Shown piece after piece: positions 1 through 5,026 of a stretch of 5,026 nucleotides of DNA. The notes beneath the pieces were generated by a model. It did not search any database and was not told where the DNA came from. It saw only the letters and a program-made list of their open reading frames with translations. The position numbers and the translations under genes were made by a program. The stretch lies in assembly GCA_003354055.1 (NCBI GenBank), contig PIVQ01000554.1, positions 1 to 5,026 of the forward strand, in the 5' to 3' direction. This DNA comes from Desulfobacteraceae bacterium. GTDB lineage: Bacteria; Desulfobacterota; Desulfobacteria; Desulfobacterales; Desulfobacteraceae. Numbering within the stretch: the stretch's first letter is position 1; the number at the start of each line of letters is the position of its first letter.

Positions 1-1
1 T

Positions 2-142
2 GTTGGGTCATCATTGCCAGCTCATCGTATGCTCGGGTCGTATCAAGACATCTATTTTATTCTCGGAAGTGTTTTTGCATTATCTGTCAAAAAGGTCAAG
101 GATGAGCACGGGGTGGCTCACCTGAATTTTTTTAGGGTTTGA
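2..142 (+). CDS. Possible C-terminal fragment of a membrane protein (runs off left edge)
   Basis: This frame is open from the left edge to a TGA at 140-142, giving 46 visible residues. They read like a protein end: a polar start, a hydrophobic stretch (about residues 18-30, containing YFILGSVFALSV), then a lysine-rich tail (KKVKDEHG). A last membrane helix followed by a basic cytoplasmic tail is typical of transporters, and it faintly recalls the end of 14-helix major facilitator drug exporters. That resemblance is from memory and weak. The other two plus-strand frames are also open to 102 and 122, so openness alone proves little; this frame was chosen for its amino-acid character. A terminator-like hairpin with its T-run (99-133) lies before this stop codon, which argues against the assignment. 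The region may therefore be non-coding. Confidence 0.33.
   Translation, partial: VGSSLPAHRMLGSYQDIYFILGSVFALSVKKVKDEHGVAHLNFFRV
99..133 (+). terminator. Terminator-like hairpin with T-run
   Basis: The arms AGG-TGAGC (99-101 and 103-107, with A102 bulged) and GCTCACCT (116-123) pair around an 8-base loop, ACGGGGTG. Three bases later comes a run of seven T (127-133). This is the form of a rho-independent terminator for transcription entering from the left. The stop codon of the best upstream reading frame lies at 140-142, after the T-run, so either the hairpin is not a working terminator or that frame is not the real one. Confidence 0.42.
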
Positions 143-166
143 AATCGCTTGCTAATGGTGTATGAA
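139..166 (+). promoter_or_regulatory. Candidate sigma-70 promoter for the 201-605 gene
   Basis: TTGAAA (139-144) matches the -35 consensus at five of six positions. It is followed after 16 bases by TATGAA (161-166), a four-of-six match to the -10 box. Transcription would start near 173, leaving a leader of roughly 28 bases with the ribosome binding site in it. A TATAAG at 169-174 is a better -10 match but lacks a -35 at proper spacing. The assignment is by eye only, and the DNA is AT-rich enough for chance matches. Confidence 0.25.
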
Positions 167-183
167 ATTATAAGAAATCAAAC

Positions 184-193
184 AGGAGGAGGA
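184..193 (+). promoter_or_regulatory. Strong Shine-Dalgarno site for the 201-605 gene
   Basis: AGGAGGAGGA lies seven bases before the ATG at 201. It contains two overlapping full AGGAGG cores, so it is stronger than the ribosome binding sites of the other genes here. It fixes the start of the small exported protein and suggests that the gene is efficiently translated when transcribed. Confidence 0.8.
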
Positions 194-200
194 ATCTCAA

Positions 201-605
201 ATGAAACACTCTGTTCTCGCATTTATTACCGCGATGTTGATACTCATGCCCAAGACAGGAATAACAGCCGATTTCCAGGAGGGAGAGAATGTTATTGTTG
301 CCGTGGATATCGCGGGACAGGCCCAGAAAGTCAGTCAGTATCCGATTACTTTGGGCTTGGGCGTTGTGATTGATATTGGCGGTACTGAGCATGAGGTGAA
401 AATTTATGATCCTGTGTGTCAGAATCCGAATAAGTGTGATTTTTATTCCTGGAAAACAAAATGGGTTAAGGAATCCATGATGATCCATACCCCGTCCAAT
501 GACGTTGAAAGTAATATGATGCGACTGGAGAAAAAAAGAATTGGCCCTGAAAAATATAATGCCTGTCAATTGAACTGCATCTCATTTTACCTTGGGGATA
601 TATAA
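201..605 (+). CDS. Small exported four-cysteine protein of unknown function
   Basis: The product is 134 residues. The N-terminus is a Sec signal peptide: MKHS, a hydrophobic core at residues 5-16, and a likely signal peptidase I cut after the TA at 22-23 (before DFQEG). The mature protein is about 111 residues. It begins with a hydrophobic, probably beta-rich half (about 30-70, including LGLGVVIDIGG), followed by a more polar half. Four cysteines, all in the second half, are arranged as C73-x5-C79 and C122-x3-C126, consistent with two disulfides in the periplasm. There is no lipobox, so it is probably soluble or secreted. The ATG at 201 is fixed by a very strong ribosome binding site. The gene stands alone on its strand and meets the sensor gene tail to tail 12 bases downstream. 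I do not recognise the family. That it is a real exported protein is well supported, but its function is unknown. Confidence 0.85.
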   Translation: MKHSVLAFITAMLILMPKTGITADFQEGENVIVAVDIAGQAQKVSQYPITLGLGVVIDIGGTEHEVKIYDPVCQNPNKCDFYSWKTKWVKESMMIHTPSNDVESNMMRLEKKRIGPEKYNACQLNCISFYLGDI

Positions 606-610
606 ACGTT

Positions 611-636
611 TTCTGGCTCAGCCGGAATGTTTTTTT
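611..636 (+). terminator. Intrinsic terminator of the 201-605 gene, inside the convergent gene's 3' end
   Basis: TTCTGGC (611-617) pairs with GCCGGAA (621-627) around a three-base loop, giving seven pairs including one G-U. After TG comes a run of seven T (630-636). It starts five bases past the stop codon at 603-605, the usual place for a rho-independent terminator. Bases 618-636 also encode the last residues and stop of the opposite-strand sensor gene, including its lysine pair (AAA AAA). In the minus direction the hairpin is not followed by a T-run, so it should work one way only. Confidence 0.7.
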
Positions 637-1706
637 CGATTTTTTTCCAGATCAACCAGCATGACCATGGTTCTGTAATTGTTTACCAGTATTTCAAAAA
701 ACTGTTTTTCATATGATGTTATTTTTGACCTGAAGTTAAAGGCGATAATAGACAGATCTGCCTCGTTGTATGTAATGAAATTCAGGATGGGGACTTCAAT
801 AAAGTCCAGAACTTTGGGGTCCAGGGGATTTTGTCTCAGGAAATCGGTTGTGGAATCATAGGCGTCTATGTCATCAGCTATAATCTGCGCATTCTTCCTT
901 GAAATATTGATGGGGGCAAGGGATTCATTGGGAATCACAATGGCGTCTGATCTTTCTATTTTTCCGGATGAGGATTTAAACACATAGCCTGCAAGATTTT
1001 TATTTTCATCGGTTCTGGTGATAAATACCGCATCGTAATCCTTTAGCAAAAAAGAGGACAGGTGTTCAAGCTCAGCCCCGGATTCCACCATATTCTCCAG
1101 GGAAACCATCAAGGAGCTTGAATAGCGCACCAGGTCTTTTAGCCTGAAATCGTAATTTTTCCTCAGGGTGATATCCTGAAACCAAACCAGTATTTTTTCG
1201 GTACTCCCTTTGGATTCCATGGCCTTTGCCTTGATTTCGTACCAGCTCAACGTGATGTCTGAGAATGCTTCCACGGACGAAGTAAGCCCATTCTGAGAAG
1301 TTTTGCATGTGGCCATTTCTAAAATGGAATCAAGTAATTTCGGGTTGATTAAGTCTTGGATGTGGGTGATGGCGTATTCCTGGAAAAGGTCCATTGTCTT
1401 GCCGATGGAAAGACGAATTTCTCCCTGCTGGTTCATTATGAAAACCGGGGCCTCTGTCTGGGCCGGCAATTCCACCAAGGCGCTGAAATGCCGTTGCCGG
1501 TACTTGACGTTTGACCTGGCAATGATCTGAACAAAAAGCGGCACAATAAAAGGAATAATGCTGTAATTATCAGTAAAAAAGCAGATAATAAATCCGATGA
1601 CTGCCGCATTGATGTAGATTTGAAACGTCCCCAGCTCTGCCAGTGCAAAGCCCAGGTAGATTCTTGGTTTAAAATCGTCTTTTATTACAGGCATATTAAA
1701 ATTCAC
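618..1706 (-). CDS. Membrane-anchored PAS sensor protein, GAF-like C-terminus, no output domain
   Basis: The product is 362 residues. Two hydrophobic segments near the N-terminus (about 28-44 and 48-63) anchor it in the inner membrane with almost no periplasmic loop. A PAS domain follows at about 80-185: it opens with APVFIMNQQGEI, typical of the PAS core, and closes with the PAC-type motif WFQDITLRK (175-183). Residues 190-355 look like a GAF-type fold, ending in a long helix. The protein then stops at a TGA with no histidine kinase, GGDEF, EAL, HD-GYP or methyl-accepting region. Reading on past the stop, I see nothing like a lost output domain. It probably signals through protein contact. 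The start is uncertain: the longest frame begins at a GTG (1706-1704) without a good ribosome site, while the ATG at 1694 has GAGTG nine bases upstream and would give 358 residues. It lies 48 bases downstream of the permease gene, perhaps in one operon. The sensor call is firm; ligand and output are unknown. Confidence 0.82.
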   Translation of the reverse strand: MNFNMPVIKDDFKPRIYLGFALAELGTFQIYINAAVIGFIICFFTDNYSIIPFIVPLFVQIIARSNVKYRQRHFSALVELPAQTEAPVFIMNQQGEIRLSIGKTMDLFQEYAITHIQDLINPKLLDSILEMATCKTSQNGLTSSVEAFSDITLSWYEIKAKAMESKGSTEKILVWFQDITLRKNYDFRLKDLVRYSSSLMVSLENMVESGAELEHLSSFLLKDYDAVFITRTDENKNLAGYVFKSSSGKIERSDAIVIPNESLAPINISRKNAQIIADDIDAYDSTTDFLRQNPLDPKVLDFIEVPILNFITYNEADLSIIAFNFRSKITSYEKQFFEILVNNYRTMVMLVDLEKNRKKHSG

Positions 1707-1754
1707 TCGTTTTTGAAAGATTCATTTACACATACCACAAATGATTAGAAATAC

Positions 1755-2498
1755 TCAAGGTGAAGGAAAAAGGGTGAATTTAACAAAAGAGGCCACGGCA
1801 ATGCACATGAGCAGGACAATGACCTGTTTTCTAAAGGCCTCTTCATTGTGGAATCTGTGAAATAGAAAATTGCCGATCCCAATGCCCACGGCCAATGGAA
1901 GCATAAACCCCAGTGACAGGGTCAGGACCTCCCGGGTAAGCAAACCGCTGATCAGGCAGGAAATCAGGGCAAAGGTATCTACCAATAAAAAAAAGGCAAT
2001 CATGGATGCCCTGGACACGGCGACCGGTCTGTCCGATGAAAAGTAAAACAATATCACAGGCGGTCCGCCAAGGGCAGCTACGCCCGTAAGAAATCCCGAG
2101 CACATGCCGACTCCGGCAGTGGCCAGGGGAGTTGTGGCCTGAACCTTTCTTTTTTGTCTGAGCAGGGCAAAGCAAAGACTGATCACCACAATTGAAATAA
2201 ATATCCGTATGGGGGTTACAGGAACATAAATCAGAACCATGGTGCCCAGGGGAAGGGTGAGAACCGCTCCCAGTCCAATGAGTTTGAGGCCCTTCCAATC
2301 CACCTGGCGTATGACTTTGTAAAAGAGCCAGAGGCTGGCCGACACATCCAGGCAAAGGATAATAGGGGTGACCATGGCCGGCGGAAATACCAGGGTCAGT
2401 ACCAAGGCACAGATCATGGCAAAACCGAATCCTGAATAGCCACGGACAAGACCGGCACCGAATACGGCCAGTCCGGCCAATATAATTTCCCAGCCCAT
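1755..2498 (-). CDS. TauE/SafE (TSUP) family membrane permease
   Basis: The product is 247 residues, a usual length for the family, with about eight hydrophobic segments (roughly 3-24, 26-55, 70-90, 94-112, 122-150, 162-185, 188-212 and 224-244). It shows the internal two-fold repeat of TSUP proteins. The first half opens with a glycine-rich helix ending VRGYSGFGFAMI; the second opens with SGFLTGVAALGGPPVILFY, the typical glycine-proline motif. Family members move small anions across the inner membrane, such as sulfite, sulfoacetate and other organosulfur compounds, but the substrate cannot be read from the sequence. The ATG at 2498 has AGGA five bases upstream (2507-2504). A short gap without a visible hairpin separates it from the downstream PAS sensor gene, so the two may be co-expressed and the sensor might respond to the transported compound; this is inference. 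No sulfur-metabolism gene is visible nearby to support sulfite export. Confidence 0.9.
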   Translation of the reverse strand: MGWEIILAGLAVFGAGLVRGYSGFGFAMICALVLTLVFPPAMVTPIILCLDVSASLWLFYKVIRQVDWKGLKLIGLGAVLTLPLGTMVLIYVPVTPIRIFISIVVISLCFALLRQKRKVQATTPLATAGVGMCSGFLTGVAALGGPPVILFYFSSDRPVAVSRASMIAFFLLVDTFALISCLISGLLTREVLTLSLGFMLPLAVGIGIGNFLFHRFHNEEAFRKQVIVLLMCIAVASFVKFTLFPSP

Positions 2499-2723
2499 TG
2501 TTTTCCTTTTCTTCAGGTTCTAATTGTCTTGTTCTTTTGCCTTGCACAGCCGGGTAAAATGGAAACTCCATGAAAATATACTAGGCCATACAAGGCTTTT
2601 TTATGTTTCTTTTAGCGACGACAAGAATCTACCTAAATGATGAAAAGGTCAACAATGTTTTCGCTAAAAAGTGTGATCGGGTGTTGGGTAGTTGTGCCGG
2701 ACAAATTGTGATAGGGTGGAACA
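2499..2723. other. Divergent intergenic region between permease and exported-protein genes
   Basis: This 225-base stretch must carry the start signals for the permease (-) and the small exported protein (+). I find no convincing paired -35/-10 set on either strand; on the minus strand a lone TATATT sits near 2575-2580. Two small dyads are visible. ATGGA-AAC-TCCAT (2559-2571) is a perfect five-base inverted repeat that could be an operator. AGGCC-ATACAA-GGCTT (2583-2598) runs into a T-run ending at 2602 and looks like a weak terminator with no gene in front of it. Plus-strand frames here match no recognised protein. Confidence 0.4.
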
Positions 2724-3173
2724 ATGGAATTATCTCGTTGGAATATATTGGGGAGCTGCTTAGGTCTTATCTTAAGTCTGTTTATGCCTCCGCCTGCTTT
2801 GGCTGAATCCGAAATTATAACGGCGGACTGCTCGGAGTTGACCACCTGCCTGACACATGCCACCAGTCAGAGCCGACTCTGTCTGGATTTTACCGGAAGT
2901 CCGGCCCGGTGCAGGGTGACCGGAATGGTTGGCGGGGAACATGTGACAACCATAGAGGTGACAGGAAATGCAGATGATTTAATTCTGTTGAAGTTCAAAT
3001 CTCTCTCCGGAAAACCCGGATACACAATTTCAGGTGAAGGGGCCTCAATTCACCGCCTGGGCCAGGGGCAGGTCTGGATAAAATTGAGCCGTGCATCTCC
3101 CCTATTTGAGATAGCAATATCTGCCCACCCTTATGGGGAATTTGAGTTTAATTTTAGAAAAATGAGACACTGA
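2724..3173 (+). CDS. Exported protein of unknown function with four mature cysteines
   Basis: The product is 149 residues. It has a clear signal peptide: MELSRWN, a hydrophobic core at residues 8-21, then PPPALA with a predicted signal peptidase I cut before E28. C12 lies inside the hydrophobic core and is not a lipobox. The mature part is about 122 residues. Its first third holds four cysteines (C36, C42, C53, C63), enough for two disulfides. The rest has none and is rich in alternating hydrophobic and polar residues with many glycines, suggesting a beta-sandwich-like fold. The ATG at 2724 is the only plausible start, because a stop lies in frame just upstream; AGGGTGG, four bases before the ATG, serves as ribosome site. 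The gene is alone on its strand, divergent from the permease and convergent with the glutaredoxin gene. I do not recognise the family. A periplasmic or secreted location is likely; no enzymatic motif is seen. Confidence 0.82.
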   Translation: MELSRWNILGSCLGLILSLFMPPPALAESEIITADCSELTTCLTHATSQSRLCLDFTGSPARCRVTGMVGGEHVTTIEVTGNADDLILLKFKSLSGKPGYTISGEGASIHRLGQGQVWIKLSRASPLFEIAISAHPYGEFEFNFRKMRH

Positions 3174-3207
3174 TCTTTTCCGGGACTTCCAAATCAAAGA
3201 ACAGGCT

Positions 3208-3235
3208 CAGTCGGTGTTGTTCCGTCGACTGTTTT
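3208..3235 (+). terminator. Probable terminator of the 2724-3173 gene
   Basis: CAGTCG (3208-3213) and CGACTG (3226-3231) form a perfect six-base stem. It can extend by three weaker pairs (two G-U, one G-C), leaving a loop of about six bases. Only four T follow (3232-3235), so this is a weak intrinsic terminator. Its place in the 72-base gap between two convergent genes fits a role in ending the plus-strand transcript. I see no T-run on the minus side. Confidence 0.45.
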
Positions 3236-3245
3236 GGCAAAAGGT

Positions 3246-3767
3246 CTAAAAATTATTCAAGGCTTTTTCATAAGCATTCGGGGCAAAGCCATATATGTGC
3301 TGGCCGTTGACAACCGCAAATGGAACTCCTTTTTTAGGGCTGATCTTATCTTTCCGTTGCGCAGCAGCTTTGTCCTTTTCAATGTCGTATGCAGTATATG
3401 CGATACCTTTTGAGCGAAAGAACTTTTCCGCCTTCTTACAATATTTACACCAACTGGTAACGTATAGTTTTACACGTGCTTTGCTGTAATCCGTTTTTTC
3501 AGGTTTGGTTTTCCGGGTCTGGCCGACATTCTCACCGTCATCGTTTTTTGGGGAAACTTTACTCTTTTTATGTGGCCGGTTCACCTCTTTGTTTTTAATG
3601 GTTGAAAAGGTTTCTACTTCTGTGTCAGGTGAAACATTTTCAGGAGGGTAGTCCTGGTAGTTTACGACACCATTTTCATCAACGTATTTGTACATTTTGG
3701 CAGTTGATAATTCACCTGTCATGAATACTGCAATACACACAGCCAATAGTATTTGTCCTATTTTCAT
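3246..3767 (-). CDS. Exported DUF4124-glutaredoxin fusion protein
   Basis: The product is 173 residues in three parts. A signal peptide at 1-23 (MKIGQ, then a hydrophobic core, then STA before K24) sends it out of the cytoplasm. A DUF4124 module at about 24-55 shows the family signature MYKYVDENGVVNYQDYPP. A lysine-rich, low-complexity linker spans about 56-95. A glutaredoxin-type thioredoxin fold fills 97-173: beta strand VKLYVTS, active site W106-C107-K-Y-C110, the cis-proline loop G147-V-P149, and a C-terminal VNGQHIYGF segment. Both cysteines of the redox pair are present, so a thiol-disulfide exchange role in the periplasm is expected; whether glutathione is the partner is unknown. The ATG has AGGAG eight bases upstream (3780-3776). 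The gene follows an Omp85-family gene by 42 bases with no clear terminator, so the two are probably co-transcribed. Domain assignment is firm; the substrate is unknown. Confidence 0.92.
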   Translation of the reverse strand: MKIGQILLAVCIAVFMTGELSTAKMYKYVDENGVVNYQDYPPENVSPDTEVETFSTIKNKEVNRPHKKSKVSPKNDDGENVGQTRKTKPEKTDYSKARVKLYVTSWCKYCKKAEKFFRSKGIAYTAYDIEKDKAAAQRKDKISPKKGVPFAVVNGQHIYGFAPNAYEKALNNF

Positions 3768-3809
3768 AGATACTTCTCCTTAATCTTCAGAATTTTTTTT
3801 AAAAGCCGT

Positions 3810-5026
3810 CTAAAAGGTATACCCCATGGAAAAATGAAAGCTGCCCTTGTCCTCACCGGGTTCGGGATCCAGCTTCCACCCGTAGAGAAATCCGATGGGG
3901 CCCACCGGCGTCTGGTAGCGAAGCCCTAAACCAATGCTGTCCCGGAAGGATTCGGATTCGGTCCGTCCCTGGGTCCGGGCCACGGAACCAATATCATAGA
4001 ATAGTGAGGCTTCCAGGTTTCTGCCGAGGTCATATCTGGCTTCCATGGACCCCAGGATCATCTCCCGGCCGCCTACGGAGTTGCCTTCATCGTCAAACCT
4101 GAGCATATTTTCATCAAATCCACGCACCGTTGTTGTGCCGCCCAGAAAGAATAGCTGGTCTTCTGGAACTTGTGTGTTGTTTCGATAGGGCTGGATATAC
4201 CCGTACCGGCCGCGAACAGCCAGGGTCAGTGGCGCTGACAGGGAGTAGTAATACCGGGCATCCATCCGGAATTTGATAAAATCATCCAGGTCCGTATCAA
4301 TACCCTTTGAGAAATCCACGTTGGCTGAGGTCCATATGCCTTTTCTGGGGCGGACATAGGAGTCCGTTGTTTTGTAAATGATGCCCGGGCTGATCACGCC
4401 GATGTGACGGGTACGGTACTGGTCGTCCTCTTCTTCGGTGAGTTCTCTGTACTGGGTCAGGTACTGGTCCCGGAATTCATAGACAAATCCCAGGTTAGTC
4501 ACCACCTGTTTATCCCGGAAGGTCCGGAGAAAATCCTGGGAAAGCCCGTAGGTCTGGATTCCGAAGTCCTTGTTGAACTCCTCCCTTTCTTCGGTGAACA
4601 GGCGGGTGTGGGAGAGGACCCGTGTGGAGAAAAAACGGGGCTCGGTGAGGGCGACGTCTGCCTTATAACCGATCTGGCTCATCTCTGCACTGGTCCTAAG
4701 ATCGAGGTTCCGGCCGGTAAAGTTCCTGTCCCCGATTCCCGCATTGACATAGAGATGCCGCTCGGTATCGTATCCGGTTCCGGCCTCCACAAAATAGGGT
4801 TTTTTTTCGGAGACCTCCAGAATAATATCTACTTCCTCTTCCTCGGTCTTCAGCCCAACAGTCCTGAGACGGGCCGAGTCCAGGGCATTGAGCCCCAGTA
4901 TGTTCCGGCGGCTGTCCGTAAGCTTTGACAGGGAAAAGGGATCTCCTGTGGCGATTTCCATTTCATCGGCCAGGATTCGGTCCCGGGTTCTCAGGTTACC
5001 GGCATAAAATATCTGACCCACCCGGA
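3810..5026 (-). CDS. Omp85 (BamA/TamA-like) outer-membrane protein, 5' end missing
   Basis: About 404 C-terminal residues are visible. The frame stays open through the right edge, so the valine codon GTG at 5021-5019 is internal and not a start. Counting from that valine, residues 1-75 are the last POTRA domain: IFYAGNLRTRDRIL, then GDPFS and the closing VDIILEVSEKKP. From about 76 to 403 comes the 16-strand beta barrel. It carries the family's loop-6 motif VRGF (299-302) after FFLGG, and the C-terminal pattern LRYQTPVGPIGFLYG (367-381). The chain ends in MGYTF, with the terminal phenylalanine of an outer-membrane beta signal. Such proteins insert or translocate other proteins at the outer membrane. 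A barrel of about 330 residues is closer in size to TamA than to BamA, but without the upstream POTRA domains and neighbours the subtype cannot be fixed. The exported glutaredoxin gene follows 42 bases downstream. The family is certain, the exact role is not. Confidence 0.94.
   Translation of the reverse strand, partial: RVGQIFYAGNLRTRDRILADEMEIATGDPFSLSKLTDSRRNILGLNALDSARLRTVGLKTEEEEVDIILEVSEKKPYFVEAGTGYDTERHLYVNAGIGDRNFTGRNLDLRTSAEMSQIGYKADVALTEPRFFSTRVLSHTRLFTEEREEFNKDFGIQTYGLSQDFLRTFRDKQVVTNLGFVYEFRDQYLTQYRELTEEEDDQYRTRHIGVISPGIIYKTTDSYVRPRKGIWTSANVDFSKGIDTDLDDFIKFRMDARYYYSLSAPLTLAVRGRYGYIQPYRNNTQVPEDQLFFLGGTTTVRGFDENMLRFDDEGNSVGGREMILGSMEARYDLGRNLEASLFYDIGSVARTQGRTESESFRDSIGLGLRYQTPVGPIGFLYGWKLDPEPGEDKGSFHFSMGYTF

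Noticed and set aside
168..569. Minus-strand frame of 133 codons opposite the small exported protein
   Set aside because: Considered as a lost output domain for the sensor, but it shows no kinase, GGDEF or HD motif. The plus-strand gene has a strong ribosome site, a signal peptide and a terminator.
1843..2571. Long minus-strand frame of 242 codons overlapping the permease gene
   Set aside because: It is rich in Cys, His, Pro and Arg with no domain character, whereas the overlapping frame encodes a typical TauE/SafE membrane protein with a good ribosome site.
2499..2723. Search for a riboswitch or sigma-54 promoter in the divergent intergenic region
   Set aside because: No GG-N10-GC element at -24/-12 spacing and no recognisable riboswitch core were found on either strand.
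2603..2806. Plus-strand frame of 67 codons with an AGG seven bases before its ATG
   Set aside because: It overlaps the start of the well-supported exported protein by 83 bases in another frame, and its product shows no signal peptide, domain or familiar motif.
3768..3809. Run of eight T (eight A on the coding strand) between the Omp85 and glutaredoxin genes, as a possible terminator
   Set aside because: On the minus strand it reads as A, and no stable hairpin precedes it in that direction. It does not separate the two genes.
4404..4928. Long open frame of 174 codons antisense to the Omp85 gene
   Set aside because: The opposite strand has unmistakable Omp85 motifs. This frame has no recognisable motif and is expected as a by-product of the codon bias of the real gene.
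5019..5021. GTG as the start of the Omp85 protein
   Set aside because: The frame continues upstream to the window edge and the visible POTRA domain is already under way, so this codon is an internal valine.

Overview
The window looks like ordinary chromosomal DNA of a Gram-negative (diderm) bacterium. The best evidence is the C-terminal half of an Omp85-family outer-membrane beta-barrel protein, together with three small proteins that have Sec-type signal peptides. The mix of a DUF4124-glutaredoxin fusion, a TauE/SafE-type permease and a PAS sensor without an output domain would fit Desulfobacterota or a related proteobacterial group. That placement is an inference, because no rRNA or marker gene is present. 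No tRNA, rRNA, CRISPR array, insertion sequence or phage gene was recognised.

Layout from left to right. (1) Positions 1-200 hold a possible 3' end of a membrane-protein gene entering from the left (+), a terminator-like hairpin, and the leader of the next gene. (2) 201-605 (+) encodes a small exported protein with four cysteines. It ends 12 bases before a convergent gene, and its probable intrinsic terminator lies inside the last codons of that gene. (3) 1755-2498 (-) encodes a TauE/SafE (TSUP) permease, followed after 48 bases by 618-1706 (-), a membrane-anchored PAS sensor with no visible output domain; the two may be co-transcribed. (4) 2499-2723 is a 225-base divergent intergenic region. 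(5) 2724-3173 (+) encodes a second small exported protein, again with four cysteines in its mature part. (6) 3810-5026 (-) is the 3' part of an Omp85 (BamA/TamA-like) gene that runs off the right edge. It is followed after 42 bases by 3246-3767 (-), an exported DUF4124-linker-glutaredoxin protein.

How they may work together: most products act in the envelope. The Omp85 protein inserts or translocates proteins at the outer membrane. The exported glutaredoxin would handle thiols or disulfides outside the cytoplasm. The two four-cysteine proteins are conceivable clients of such a system, although adjacency is the only evidence. The permease and sensor form a separate transport/sensing pair. I found no convincing new multi-gene system. 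The least ordinary items are the exported glutaredoxin next to an Omp85 gene, the output-less sensor, and the two unrecognised cysteine-bearing secreted proteins.
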